From contig NC_056745.1 in assembly GCF_019279795.1 (NCBI RefSeq), positions 508,959,716 through 509,023,715 of the forward strand: DNA of 64,000 nt, read 5' to 3'. Source of the stretch: Protopterus annectens (taxonomy: Eukaryota > Chordata > Ceratodontiformes > Protopteridae). This document shows positions 55,418 to 64,000 of the stretch, one piece after another. Position 1 is the stretch's first letter, and each line of letters opens with the position of its first letter. Both the position numbers and the translations under genes were made by a program. The notes beneath the pieces are model-generated. The model saw only the letters and a program-made list of their open reading frames with translations, was not told the origin of the DNA and made no database searches.

Positions 55418-55860
55418 TGTAAAGTCAGCAAAACCACCACCTTGTCAAAAAGAAACTAAAGGCAGCTTACTGTAACACTCCTAAGACTGTCAACAGGAAA
55501 ATGCCTAACAGGCTAAAGGAAAACAAAAAACAGCCAACAAACGGCCAAGAGCCTAACCAGCGAACCAAAAAATGGCAGAAAACTGCAAAAGTCTAACTCT
55601 GCTTAGGATAGGGCAAGAAAGCCAAATGGCAAACACAGAACAAACAGGGCCAAAGCCCAAAAACTAGAGAGATATATAAATTTATCAGAACAAGGATATA
55701 AATCCTAAAAATGGATAAACCGTACTAACCACAATACTATCAAAGACCTAACTAACCTGCAAAAACGGTAATTATAAAGAAAAAAATAGTTGAAAATAGT
55801 AAACTTCTCTCTCCAACGGCCAGAGATGTAGAAAAACACACGATCAGTTGCAGTGGCAAA
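55418..55860 (-). other. 5' leader region of DIRS G
   Basis: A-rich sequence upstream of the G gag, without coding sequence. Repeated AACA/GCC-rich words (ACAGCCAACAAACGGCCAAG) occur. A TATA-like run at 55671-55680 (GATATATAAA) is visible, but I cannot tie it to this element. Confidence 0.4.
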
Positions 55861-57336
55861 CTAGATCTGGGGAATGCAGTGATAACATGGTGGGAAAGGG
55901 GGCTTTGGCCTCGAGCTTTGCAAATTGGCCGACTCGGAGCAGAGGATCGGCTCTGAACCCATCATAAGAATGAAGGCGAGATTGAACAACTTCACATCGT
56001 ATATTGTCCAGGCCTGCTTGCAAGGAATCCTGGTGCAGAATTTGTTTTGTTGTCTATTTTGAAAGGAGGCAAACAGCTGGTTTGAGGACTCGACAAGCAG
56101 AAGGCCCAAACAAAACCACCTTATCTAAAGTAGAGTTTAATATCTCAGACATTACTTCATCAGCAAACGTTTGGTTACGTATTCAGGCATAGCTCTCTAA
56201 AACTTTTACAGCAGCCCTACTCGTAAAATGCACAATCACACACACTCTTCAGAGCCAGTTTAGGATATTTAAGATGGATTAGAAATAGGAATCGGGTAAG
56301 AACTTCCTTTTGGAGGAAGTGTGGCAGAGTATTCCATCAAACAGTCTACAAAAATAAGAATAAACTCCCACATATGTGCTGAGCAGTTAAGAATTCTGCA
56401 TGCTGAAGTGGAAGGAGAGAAAATTCTTATCAAATCTGTCCAATATCTTATGTTTTTATCCACAAGAGAAGGGTTAGTATTCACTAAAAGTCTGTTTCCA
56501 GCTGGCAAAATGGCAGTTGGGTCAGATCTGAAATGAGAAAACAAGAATTTGTTAAAACGAGGGACTTTAAAGTCTGTCTTTTTTTGTCACTATAGGTTGA
56601 AAGTCTGTATTCTTACAGGTAGTATTTAACACACCTCAAAGTTTGGCAAAACAGGAGGGATGGGTGTAGTATGTATCTTAATGAGTGGATGGGAAATAGG
56701 AAATACACCTCAGGGATCACTTGTGTCTCTGCTTGACAGTGGCACAGGAAAATAACTTTCTTGGGTGATGTAAGCCAGCGAACCTTGTTGGCTAGGCTTA
56801 CGTAGGCCCTGGGGCCGGTAGCCTAGTACCTACCTATGAACCGATGTTGCATATCTGCTTGCAACATATAGCATTTCCTCAGTTCAGAGAGAAAAGCTAC
56901 CTGTTCCCACAAAAATATATCAAACTAAAATCATTTTCTGAAAAGAAAATCTCCAAGGGAGCTACACAAGACCAACCTTCCTCTAAATCAGACTTCTGGG
57001 CTTGTGAGTCTTCAGAAGATGATGCCCTGTCCGGGTCAATGTCAGAATCCTCTGAAACTTTCTTCAGGAATTTCTTTACTGAAATTGCACTAAGGTAAGG
57101 ATTAAACACCAGTAATTAAATTCCTGCATAATCTGAGGACATGGTGTCTGTTCAGATCATCTGTTTTTTGTTTTCTGCCAGGGACAACCTTGGAAGAAAA
57201 ACTGACTACAGTATGACACCACCTTCTGCAAGAGGTCTCTTTCCCCAGCCACACAGAAGAACCTCCCACAGTATCTCCTGGACCCAAAGTTGATGCATCT
57301 CATGTCTTGGTTGGACAGTGAACAACTGCAAAGAAA
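55861..57336 (-). pseudogene. DIRS copy J: gag remnant, split by a CR1 tail and by DIRS D
   Basis: Sense pieces: near 56900-57109 VKKFLKKVSEDSDIDPDRAS and SSEDSQAQKSDLEEG (acidic linker); near 56270-56540 SDPTAILPAGNRLLVNTNPS and a YWTDLIRIF segment (central domain); near 56060-56220 AAVKVLES and, in another frame, LDKVVLFGPSACRV, equivalent to LVLFGPSFAEGLE of copy E. J and E therefore look related. Its 5' side was displaced beyond 62530 by DIRS D. Confidence 0.6.
56665..56845 (+). mobile_element. Solo CR1 3' tail, about 180 bp
   Basis: Nearly identical to the last 170 bases of CR1-b (51371-51537): EWMGN, GSLVSLLDSGTG codons, then the 3' UTR with AACTTTCTTGGGTGATGTAA and GGCTAGGCTTACGTAGGCCC. 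A severely 5'-truncated insertion inside DIRS J. Confidence 0.88.
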
Positions 57337-57480
57337 GAAAAGTTGTGTAAAATCTTACCATAACCATAGATGTTCTCTTCCATGTTGCAGTATGCTGTAC
57401 AGTTGGGTTTTCTCCTCTTGCTAGCCGAATGTCTGGCCAGTATACAAAAGTTTGCAGTCACTGTATGGTGCATGGGATGT
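57337..57480 (-). repeat. 3' inverted terminal repeat of DIRS D
   Basis: Blocks TGCTGTACAGTTGGGTTTTC, GGCCAGTATACAAAAGTTTG and GCAGTCACTGTATGGTGCAT are the reverse complement of 62400-62510. The outer end AAAGTTGTGTAAAATC is repeated in the ICR. Confidence 0.85.
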
Positions 57481-57609
57481 CTGAAGTGGCGAGCAGAGCA
57501 TGGGTCATAAAAGTGACATCTATGCGCACCAGACTTCAGAACTGAGCATCCCAGTCGGAACCAGTCCCAGAGAAGGTAGTGCAAGCCCTGCCCCATCCAA
57601 GAAGGGAAT

Positions 57610-57710
57610 TCTGCAACATGGAAGAGAAGGACATCTATGGTTATGGTAAGTTTTTTACACAACTTTTCTATGTCCTTCTATTCACATGTTGCAGTATTCT
57701 GTACAGTTGG
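57610..57710 (-). repeat. Internal complementary region of DIRS D
   Basis: Joins the 3' outer end (CATCTATGGTTATGGTAAGT, ACACAACTTTTC) to the 5' outer end (TATGTCCTTCTATTCACATG, TTGCAGTATTCTGTAC). Same logic as the ICRs of A and B. Confidence 0.82.
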
Positions 57711-57839
57711 GCGAGTGCCAAAGCTCACTGCGAGGAAGGGGGTGGTGGCCTAGAAGAATTCGCCAGGAAACCATGGAGGATAGCCCTGGAGAATCTAGCC
57801 CTGGACCTGGAAATGTGGTCCATTTTGTAATGCTTTGCG

Positions 57840-58765
57840 AAAGTGTGCACAGAAGACCAAGTGACATCTTCAAAAATAGCGGAGGTGTCCAGGCCTTTGA
57901 ATAAGGCTCCAGATTAGGCCACTGCCTAGGGGAATGGGCTTTACCCCTGCCTCTTAAGTGTTTACCATGGTGTGTGTAACAAAAGGTAATAAGCCCTGAA
58001 GATCCAGGCTGAAATGGTTTACTTAGTTACTGCTTTCCCCAGGGCCCTGGGGTGAAGAGAGACAAACAACTGGTCAGCCTGTCTGACGTTCTTGGCTTTG
58101 TGCAGGTAGAACCTGAGCTCTCCTGTGCACATCAAGGGAATGAAGTACTCTCTCACTGTCTCCCTGTGGATTGGGAAAGAAAGTGGGTGGGTGGATGGCT
58201 TGATTTAAGGAAAGGTCACTAACCACCTTGGGCATGAAGGATGGGTTGATTCTTAGGGTTACCCTATCTCTGTGGAAGATGAGGAAAGGTGAAATAGCCA
58301 TGAGAGCTTGCAACTCAAACTCTTCTAACTGAGGTTAAGGCCCCCAGCAGAACAGTCTTCCATGTGCAGTGTTTTAGGGAAGCTTTGGATGCTGGCTCAA
58401 AAGGAGGTAGTGTCAGCTTCTCTAAAATGTAGTTCAGGTCCCATGGAGGTGGAATGGGCTTCCTTGGTGGTCTGAGATGAAGCACCCCTTAAGGAACAAT
58501 TTTGCAGGCAACCTGGAAGCGAACGGGGGTCCAGGGGTAGGCAGGCAGAAATGGCAGACAAATGGGCCTTAATGGAGGAGAATGCTAACCTTGTCTGTAA
58601 AAGTTCACACAGGTAGGACAGCACTAGGGGGACCTCACTTTGCAATGGGTCCAACTGTCTTCTAAGGCACCATATGGAGAATCTTTTCCACTTGGATACG
58701 CTAGATCTCTTAGTATTAGATCTCTTAGTATTAGGTTTTCTAGCCTCCTGCAGGACAATGAGCAC
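57840..58765 (-). pseudogene. DIRS D tyrosine recombinase
   Basis: N-terminal domain 58397-58765: LQEARKPNTKRSNTKRSSVS (containing a five-residue duplication), then KWKRFSIWCLRRQ and LCELLQTRLAFSSIKAHLSA. Catalytic part: QALMAISPFLIFHRDRVTLR at 58250, with the catalytic Arg codon region damaged (a base is missing near 58318), an HSPR segment near 57940 in the place of HSTR, and KHYKMDHI near 57825 carrying the Tyr. At least four frame changes. Confidence 0.75.
58703..58732. repeat. 15-bp tandem duplication in recombinase of DIRS D
   Basis: AGATCTCTTAGTATT twice in a row. In frame it repeats the residues NTKRS. Confidence 0.92.
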
Positions 58766-58805
58766 ATCCTTGTTGTAAAGGTGCCTGAAAGGAATTCAAA
58801 TCCCA

Positions 58806-59540
58806 TCACCCACAAGGTGAGGTGAAGAGATGGTCACAGAGGGTAATTAGGGTTCTCTTGTCCTGTGGGAGAAGGTCTACTCTGAGGGGTAACTTGTGGT
58901 GATTGCTCTTGGCTAATTGCAGGAGGAGGGGGAACAAATGCGGTCTTGGCCAACAGGGAGACACCACCAAGATTTTCGGTCTGTCCTGTTGGATCTTCAG
59001 CAGAACTTTCTGAACAAGTGGAAAAGGGGGGAAATGCAGAGAGAAACATCCCCTTCCAGGAGACTGAACAGGCATCTGTTGCCATTGCCAGAGGTTCTGG
59101 TGCAGAATGAGGCAAACAGGTTTATTTGAGGTGTACCCCATCCATGGACAAGGTCCAAGAAAACATGTCTGTGTAGCATCCATTCGTGGGACATTGTCAT
59201 GAACCTGCTGAAAAGCTCTGTTGGGAAGAGATGTATACTGCTTGAAGAGCAACTCCCCGACTGGTGGCCAGTTCCCAGACAAGGAGAGTCAGTTTGCAAA
59301 TTAAGCAAGATCTGCCCCCCCCCCCACCCCCCTTGTTGAGATACCACAGTACTGTGGTATTGTCCGTGAAAAGCTTTAGTGGTCCCTGCTGGAGCGTGGG
59401 TTGAAAAGCCTTCAAGACCAGTAGTATTGCTCTCATTTCCCTTATATTGATGTGCTCCTTCCTGTGTGGTTCTGACCAAACTCCCTGCACTTTTAATAGC
59501 CCTGCATAGCTCCTCAACTGAGGTCTGAGGCGTCTGTGTA
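58806..59540 (-). pseudogene. DIRS D RNase H and methyltransferase-like domain
   Basis: RNase H: VMYTDASDLS ends at a TGA near 59515, then KEHINIREMRAILLVLKAFQ, KLFTDNTTVLWYLNKGGGGG. The Gly run is the sense reading of a C11 tract at 59315-59325. The expected final Asp block is degraded near 59210. Methyltransferase-like part: WGTPQINLFASFCTRTSGNG near 59120 (Asn for the usual Asp before LFAS), FPPFPLVQKVLLKIQQDRPK near 59000, and VVSPCWPRP. Two frame changes. Confidence 0.78.
59315..59332. repeat. C11-A-C6 run in RNase H of DIRS D
   Basis: Eleven C, one A, six C. Lies at the codons after NK in WYLNK, the same place as C14 of DIRS F. Intact copies have only a two-codon Gly-Gly here. Confidence 0.92.
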
Positions 59541-60580
59541 CATGACCTGTGTTGGTGATTGGAGTGGAAGGCGAGGGCTGAGCTTCACCTGGGTCAGCCA
59601 GGAGTGGATCTCATTTGAGGCAGGGCAGAGTTGCACCCTGTACTCCAGGGGGTGGGAGTGCTTCATCCAAACAGACCTGAGGTACCACTGCAGTTTCCTC
59701 ATGTGAAGTCTGGCTAAAGGCAACATAGGTATAGTGGAAGCCATGTAGCCTAGGAGCCTGAGGTACTGCCTTGCAGTCATTTTCTTGGTTTGAAGTAGCA
59801 AAAGTAGGTACTGTATTAGGCTTTTCACCTTTTGGGGCAGAAGGAAGACTTTCATGATGCCTGTCTGAATTCTCTGGGTAGGGTCCAAATGGGATTTTGG
59901 GTAAATTACCTGAAACCCTAGGGACTGCAAAAGGGCAATGGTTTTTTGCAACTGAAGCAGGAGGAATTGCTTGCAGTCTGCCTGGATGAGAAGGTCATCC
60001 AGGCAAGGGAAGATTTGGATCCCTTGAGTCCTGCAGAAGGCAATCACTGGTGCCAGACATTTGAAGACACTGGGTGCTGTGGACAGACCAAAGGGCAAGG
60101 CTGAGAATTAACAGTGAGAGGAGGCCACTGAAACCGGAGGAAACTCCTGAAGCTGGGCCTTATGAGGATGTGGAGGTAGGCATCCTTGATGTCCAAGGTG
60201 GCCATGAACCCTTGAGGAAGGATTAGAGGGAATGTGGGCACGTGCAGGAAGAGATACAGATATGAGAGATCTAGAATGGGCCTCTAGAGCCCATATTTCC
60301 TTGGTACTAGAAAGATCCCGGAGTAAAAGCCTTTTCCCATAGCAGACTGTGGGACAAGCTTGATGGTGCATTGGGCCATAAGGCTGTCCACAACTGGTTT
60401 GCAAGTAGTGCAGCTGTTCTTTTGCTGGCTGGGGAATACCCCTTCTCTTTGGGGGGATGATCCAGGTCATAAAGTACCTGTGTTCTATTACTGAAAGTAC
60501 CCACTTGTCTGAAGTGATGAGTCTCCACCTTTGGAGACAGTGAGAGAGGTAGTCGCACACTACCTGCCCTGTCTTGAAAG
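59541..60580 (-). pseudogene. DIRS D reverse transcriptase
   Basis: Sense: ITSDKWVLSVIEHRYF near 60520, QSAMGKGFYSGIFLVPRKYG near 60310-60360 (then a stop in the place of Trp or Gln), FMATLDIKDAYLHILIRPSF (motif A) near 60190, MPFGLSTAPSVFKCLAP (motif B) at 60050-60098, and IQIFPCLDDLLIQADC (motif C) near 59990. The usual Tyr before LDD is Cys. Linker: TARQYLRLLGYMASTIPMLP and HMRKLQWYLRSVW near 59700. Catalytic Asp residues are present; three frame changes. Confidence 0.85.
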
Positions 60581-60719
60581 GGCATCCTCTGGCTGGTAGA
60601 TGGAGCAGCCCTGGCAGGAGTGGATTGTTTTCTGGAAGCTTTTCTTGGTCTGGAAGAGGAAGCAGGACCGGAATGCTTCGGAATACATTGGGTCTTGGAT
60701 GGATAATTCCTTTGAAACT

Positions 60720-62234
60720 TGGAAGTTGGAGATACAAACAGATGCTTTAAGTCTTGCATCTCCTTACCTTTTTGTTGCAAGGACTTAAACAAGTCTGAAA
60801 ACATGGATCCAAATAGAGCTGAATTGTCTAAAGGAACATCTGACAGTTTAGCCCTAAAATCACCTGGTAAAGGCTGGAGGTGTAGCCATGAATACTTTCT
60901 TAGGGCAGAAACTGATGCTGCCAACCTAGCTGAGGCCTCAGCAGCATCACAGCTGCACCTAATAAGAGTGTCTGGTCACCTGAGAGGTCAGGGAAACCAG
61001 GGAGGACATTTGAGCTTTGGCTGAAGAGTGAAACATCTAAAAGTTGTTTGGAAATTTTCTCCAAAAGAGCTAAAGCATATTTAGACACGTGCCTGATAGT
61101 TGATTGCTCTGAAAGCCAGAGATGCATAAGTGTACATTTGTTTAACCAAAAGCTCCATGGCCTTGCTGTACTTGTCAGCATGAAGGAGGGTGGTAGAGGG
61201 CAGTAATTTAGAAGCTTTGTCAGTAGAGACAGAGATGGTGGCTGGGTCTGCAGCTGGGCATTTTACCAGGAATTTAGCTGTCTCCGGGACCTTATAAAAC
61301 ATATCAGGTCGGCGGAGGGATGGGGGTATGGAGGTGGAATCCATCTGGATCAGCTCATAGTAGCGTTTTTGCACCTCGGTCATTTCTGATGTGCCTCACT
61401 TGAAGTGGTCTCTCAGCTATTGTTTCCCCAAAGGTGAGATCTTCTGCAGGGGAATCAGCTTCTGCAGATTCTTCCTCTGTCGAGGCATATCCAAGTGGTG
61501 AAGGTAGTTGGGAGGTGTAAGAGAGGGATTCTACTGAGGAAGAATCAGAGTATGCCTCCTCTTTCAAATGTGAAGTGGCTGATGCCCGAGGCCTAGGACT
61601 CAGTACTGGAGGAGGGATTGTGGAAGTACCTGGAGCAGTACGCCGCATGGCCATGAATGTATTAAACAGACTTTGTGAAAAAGCCTGCCAATCTGGTTAA
61701 CTTTACCTAACAGGAAAAGTATGCGTTCTCTTCTCCTTTTTATGTGAAGGCTTAACAGGCATCTGTATAGGGGAAGGCTTAGGACCGGATGACTGTGAAG
61801 GAGCGGAGTGATCTGGCTGGTCTGGTTCCCCCTCGGCAGAGAAAGACGTTTGCAGGGCCTCTGTACAGGGTTCTGCTTTCTGATACAGTACCCGCTACAC
61901 CCAACCAATGTGGCAGGGCCCGAGCATTCGTCCAGGCAGACAGCCAAAAGATGAGCGCTGGATGCCGGAGGCACAGGGACAGTAGCAAGCTTTGCGGTCT
62001 TGGCCTTTTTTCTCGGCAGTTTTGCAGGCCGGAAGGTACCTCCATACCCAACACTAGTTGTTTCAGACGTTGGTTCTCTAGATACAGGTTGAGTGCAAGG
62101 TCTTGGGTAAAAAGGCCTGGCAGGTAGGGCAAGCCTTGTAGTCGTGTGATTTGCCTAAACGAAATAGCCAGAGTTAGTGGGCATCTGTGTGGAACCTGAC
62201 GGCCACACTTACATTTGCCCTTTCTGGATGACAT
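60720..62234 (-). pseudogene. DIRS D gag-like protein
   Basis: Start at Met 62232-62234: MSSRKGKCKCGRQVPHRCPL, then in another frame KACPTCQAFL, the zinc-ribbon part. Linker 61355-61654: SHLKEEAYSDSSSVESLSYT, EDLTFGETIA. Central part 61081-61383: EVQKRYYELIQMDSTSIPPS, FYKVPETAKFLVKCPAADPA, QMYTYASLAFRAINY. Helical part 60720-60924: VSALRKYSWLHLQPLPGDFR and LSDVPLDNSALFGSMFSDLF. Same domain order as copies A and B; frame changes join the four pieces. Confidence 0.78.
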
Positions 62235-62389
62235 GAACAGACACTAACACACAATGACTGAAAAAAGGTTCCCCAATGGGGTACTTATCTGAGTTTCTCG
62301 AGTATCTGATGGACAGGAAGGCAGGAACACCTTACGTTCGACTGATGGCAGAGAAGTTCTGAAGTCTGGTGCATGCAGAATTCACTTTT

Positions 62390-62530
62390 ATGGCCCACAC
62401 ATAGCCAGCCACGTCAATGTCCCACGCACCATACCGTGACTGCAAACTTTTGTATACTGGCCGGACGTTCGGGTAGCAAGAGGAGAAAACCCAACAGTAC
62501 AGAATACTGCAACATGTGAATAGAAGAACA
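62390..62530 (-). repeat. 5' inverted terminal repeat of DIRS D
   Basis: Inverted copy of 57360-57480. No CRE/TATA pair of the A/B/I type is seen here, so the C/D subfamily uses a different leader. Confidence 0.82.
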
Positions 62531-62794
62531 TCATGTCTGATCCCCGGAGTAACAAGTGAGCGGTCTGACTAACAACAGCTGACCACTACACAGTCACCTA
62601 CTAATGGCGGAGACACTGCCTGAGCCATGGTAGCAGCAAGGGCTATTTCATATGTTGGTCTCTTTTTAGGTACAGCAAGAGAAAAGCCAGCAGGACTGGA
62701 TTAAGTATCCAAACTGTAGTCAAGGAAGAAACCTGACTTGCTGGTAAGAGCTGCAGAAACAAGATAGGCAGAAGTTAAGTTGTCAGACAAATGG
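62531..62794 (-). other. Possible 5' side of DIRS J gag
   Basis: A short sense frame near 62590-62700 with FSLAVPKKRPTYEIALAATM and AQAVSPPL could be the proline-rich N-terminal gag of J, continuing from 57336 after removal of D. Weak. Confidence 0.35.
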
Positions 62795-64000
62795 TTCACA
62801 GGTTGGTACTAGGCTATCGGCCCTAGGGCCTATACAAGCCTAGCCATAACAATTCCCTGGATATTTCTTCCCATAATATTTACTTCCCTGGACCCCTGTC
62901 TAGCAAGGCGACTGACATGATCCCCAGGGTGAATTTCCTATCTCCCATCCAATCAAGGTTCCTTTTGAAGATGGCCAAGGAGGCACTCTGCCTGACATGT
63001 ATGGGCAGTCTATTCCAGAGTATGGGGAGTCCCTGGGTCAGGAACCTATCCCTCCAGCATGGTTTTTTCATTGTGATGACAAGGTTTAGATCCCTGGAGC
63101 GTGTGGCTCTGAGGGACTGAGATTTCTTTAAGTGGAGCATGTCCAACAGCTCATGGTTTGACATGGCCTTGTATGTTAAGCTTAGATTGTCTCTGAGTAG
63201 ACGATATGCCACATATAGCTGGAGTTGTTTAAGACGGTCAGCATATGGCATCTGCTTTAGGCCTGTGATTCTTTTAGTGAGTTATTTCTGTGGCCTTTCC
63301 AGCTGTTGCAGATGTCTTGTGAGGCACATACCAAACGGGGCGTTATACTCTATAATGGGTCTAATGAGGGATGAGTACAGTGGGCCAATGACCTCCTTTT
63401 TTCTGGATGAAAAGCCCTTAGTGATGAGGTGTGCCACATAGAAGGATTTCCTGACTGTTGTGGCAATGTGGTTATCAAACGAGAGACCACTGTCCACGTG
63501 TCCCCAAATCTCTCATCACACTTTCGATGTTTAGTGTACTGCCACCTATATAGTAATTCATGGGTACATGTTTTTTTCCAAAGGGGATAACTATACATTT
63601 CTTGGCATTTAGCTTGAGCCCATGGCTCTTGGCACCAGGCATGTTTCTGTAAGGCCCTTTTGTAGAATATCCACATCATTTGGGGATTCAAAAATGGCTC
63701 CCAGTTTGTAGTCATCTGCGAACTTTGTTTGCCACAGTCCCTTAGGGTTGGCCTGTTCTGCAGAGAAGTGGATGCCAAACAAGACTGGTCCCAGGACTGA
63801 ACCCTGAGGTACTCCACTTTTCACTTGTCTGGAGCTGGATTTGGAGTTGGCTACTTTTTCAGTCTGGGTTCTGTCAGTAAGCCAGTTGGCAACCCATTGA
63901 GTGACGTAGGGATTTATGCCCAGCTCAGTAAAGTTGATCTATGATTCCAGAGTGGGGGATGGTGTCTAAGGCCTTGGCGAGGTCCAGATAGGCTGTGTGG
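62795..64000 (-). mobile_element. CR1-like LINE copy d, cut off by window end
   Basis: Minus strand, 3' end near 62795 (GGTACTAGGCTATCGGCCCT, the family tail). It covers the RT middle to the ORF2 end; the remainder lies beyond base 64000. Confidence 0.9.
62880..64000 (-). pseudogene. CR1-d ORF2, reverse transcriptase and C-terminal domain
   Basis: Sense: HTAYLDLAKALDTIPHSGII (motif A with Leu for Phe) near 63960-64000, MKSGVPQGSVLGPVLFGIHF (motif B) near 63800, TKFADDYKLGAIFES (motif C) near 63715, then NYYIGGSTLNIESV, DSGLSFDNHIATTVRKSFYV and LYSSLIRPIIEYNAPFGMCL near 63370. The C-terminal part 62880-63251 has LRDNLSLTYKAMSNHELLDM and SLAIFKRNLDWMGDRKFTLG. Frame breaks fall near 63610, 63500 and 63280. 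Closest in the window to CR1-a. Confidence 0.88.

Larger units (their letters stand above)
51540..55860 (-). mobile_element. DIRS copy G, divergent family, 3' end missing
   Basis: Minus strand: 5' leader 55418-55860, gag 53480-55417, RT 52597-53338, RNase H and methyltransferase-like start 51541-52511. It is broken at 51540 by the 3' end of CR1-b. RT and RNase H differ clearly from A, B, C and D. No 5' ITR was recognised by comparison with the other copies. Confidence 0.82.
57337..62530 (-). mobile_element. DIRS copy D, complete, 5.2 kb
   Basis: Both ends visible: 3' ITR about 57337-57480, ICR 57610-57710, recombinase 57840-58765, methyltransferase-like 58806-59170, RNase H 59197-59540, RT 59541-60580, gag 60720-62234, 5' ITR about 62390-62530. 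It belongs to the same subfamily as copy C (shared gag and ITR words such as GGCCAGTATAC). It inserted into DIRS J, same orientation. Confidence 0.9.

Noticed and set aside
1-64000. Endogenous retrovirus or LTR retrotransposon
   Set aside because: No protease or DDE integrase, no direct LTRs; instead inverted repeats, ICR and a tyrosine recombinase, which define DIRS.
1-64000. CRISPR array, tRNA or rRNA genes
   Set aside because: No regularly spaced identical short repeats, and no tRNA-like or rRNA-like segment noticed on reading; a tRNA or rRNA model search was not possible.

Overview
The window reads as non-coding, retrotransposon-dense DNA from a vertebrate with a large genome. Reverse-transcriptase families typical of amphibians, lungfishes and lobe-finned or basal ray-finned fishes dominate: DIRS-type tyrosine-recombinase retrotransposons, CR1-like LINEs with an esterase-type ORF1, an L1/Tx1-like LINE, a Penelope-like element (PLE) and a hAT-type MITE. 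Almost every reading frame is broken by stops or frameshifts. I cannot name the species from sequence alone; lungfish or amphibian is an inference from the repeat mix.

Layout. 1-6230: DIRS copy I (cut by the window start) inserted in the gag of DIRS copy H. 6231-7862: sequence with no recognised repeat, holding one possible terminal exon on the minus strand. 7863-31559: a 23.7-kb nest whose outer shell is DIRS copy C. C carries a PLE flanked by a 939-bp direct repeat, an L1/Tx1-like LINE with an 11-bp target duplication, and DIRS copy A inside its RT gene. A in turn carries a hAT MITE in its 3' end and a complete DIRS copy B inside its own RT gene. 31560-46050: CR1 copy c, two old DIRS remnants (E, F), then CR1 copy a. 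46051-55860: a recombinase remnant, CR1 copy b on the plus strand, and DIRS copy G of a divergent family. 55861-64000: DIRS gag remnant J with a short CR1 tail, complete DIRS copy D inserted in it, then CR1 copy d running off the end.

The DIRS copies share one plan: inverted terminal repeats (ITRs), a zinc-ribbon gag, an RT / RNase H / methyltransferase-like gene, a tyrosine recombinase (YR) gene overlapping it in another frame, and an internal complementary region (ICR) matching the outer ends of both ITRs. All recognised DIRS copies lie on the minus strand. The most useful signals are the same-orientation DIRS-in-DIRS nesting, the 939-bp repeat around the PLE, a hammerhead-like motif in the PLE tail, and long G/C homopolymers recurring at equivalent positions in different copies. 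I found no intact cellular gene, tRNA, rRNA or CRISPR array.
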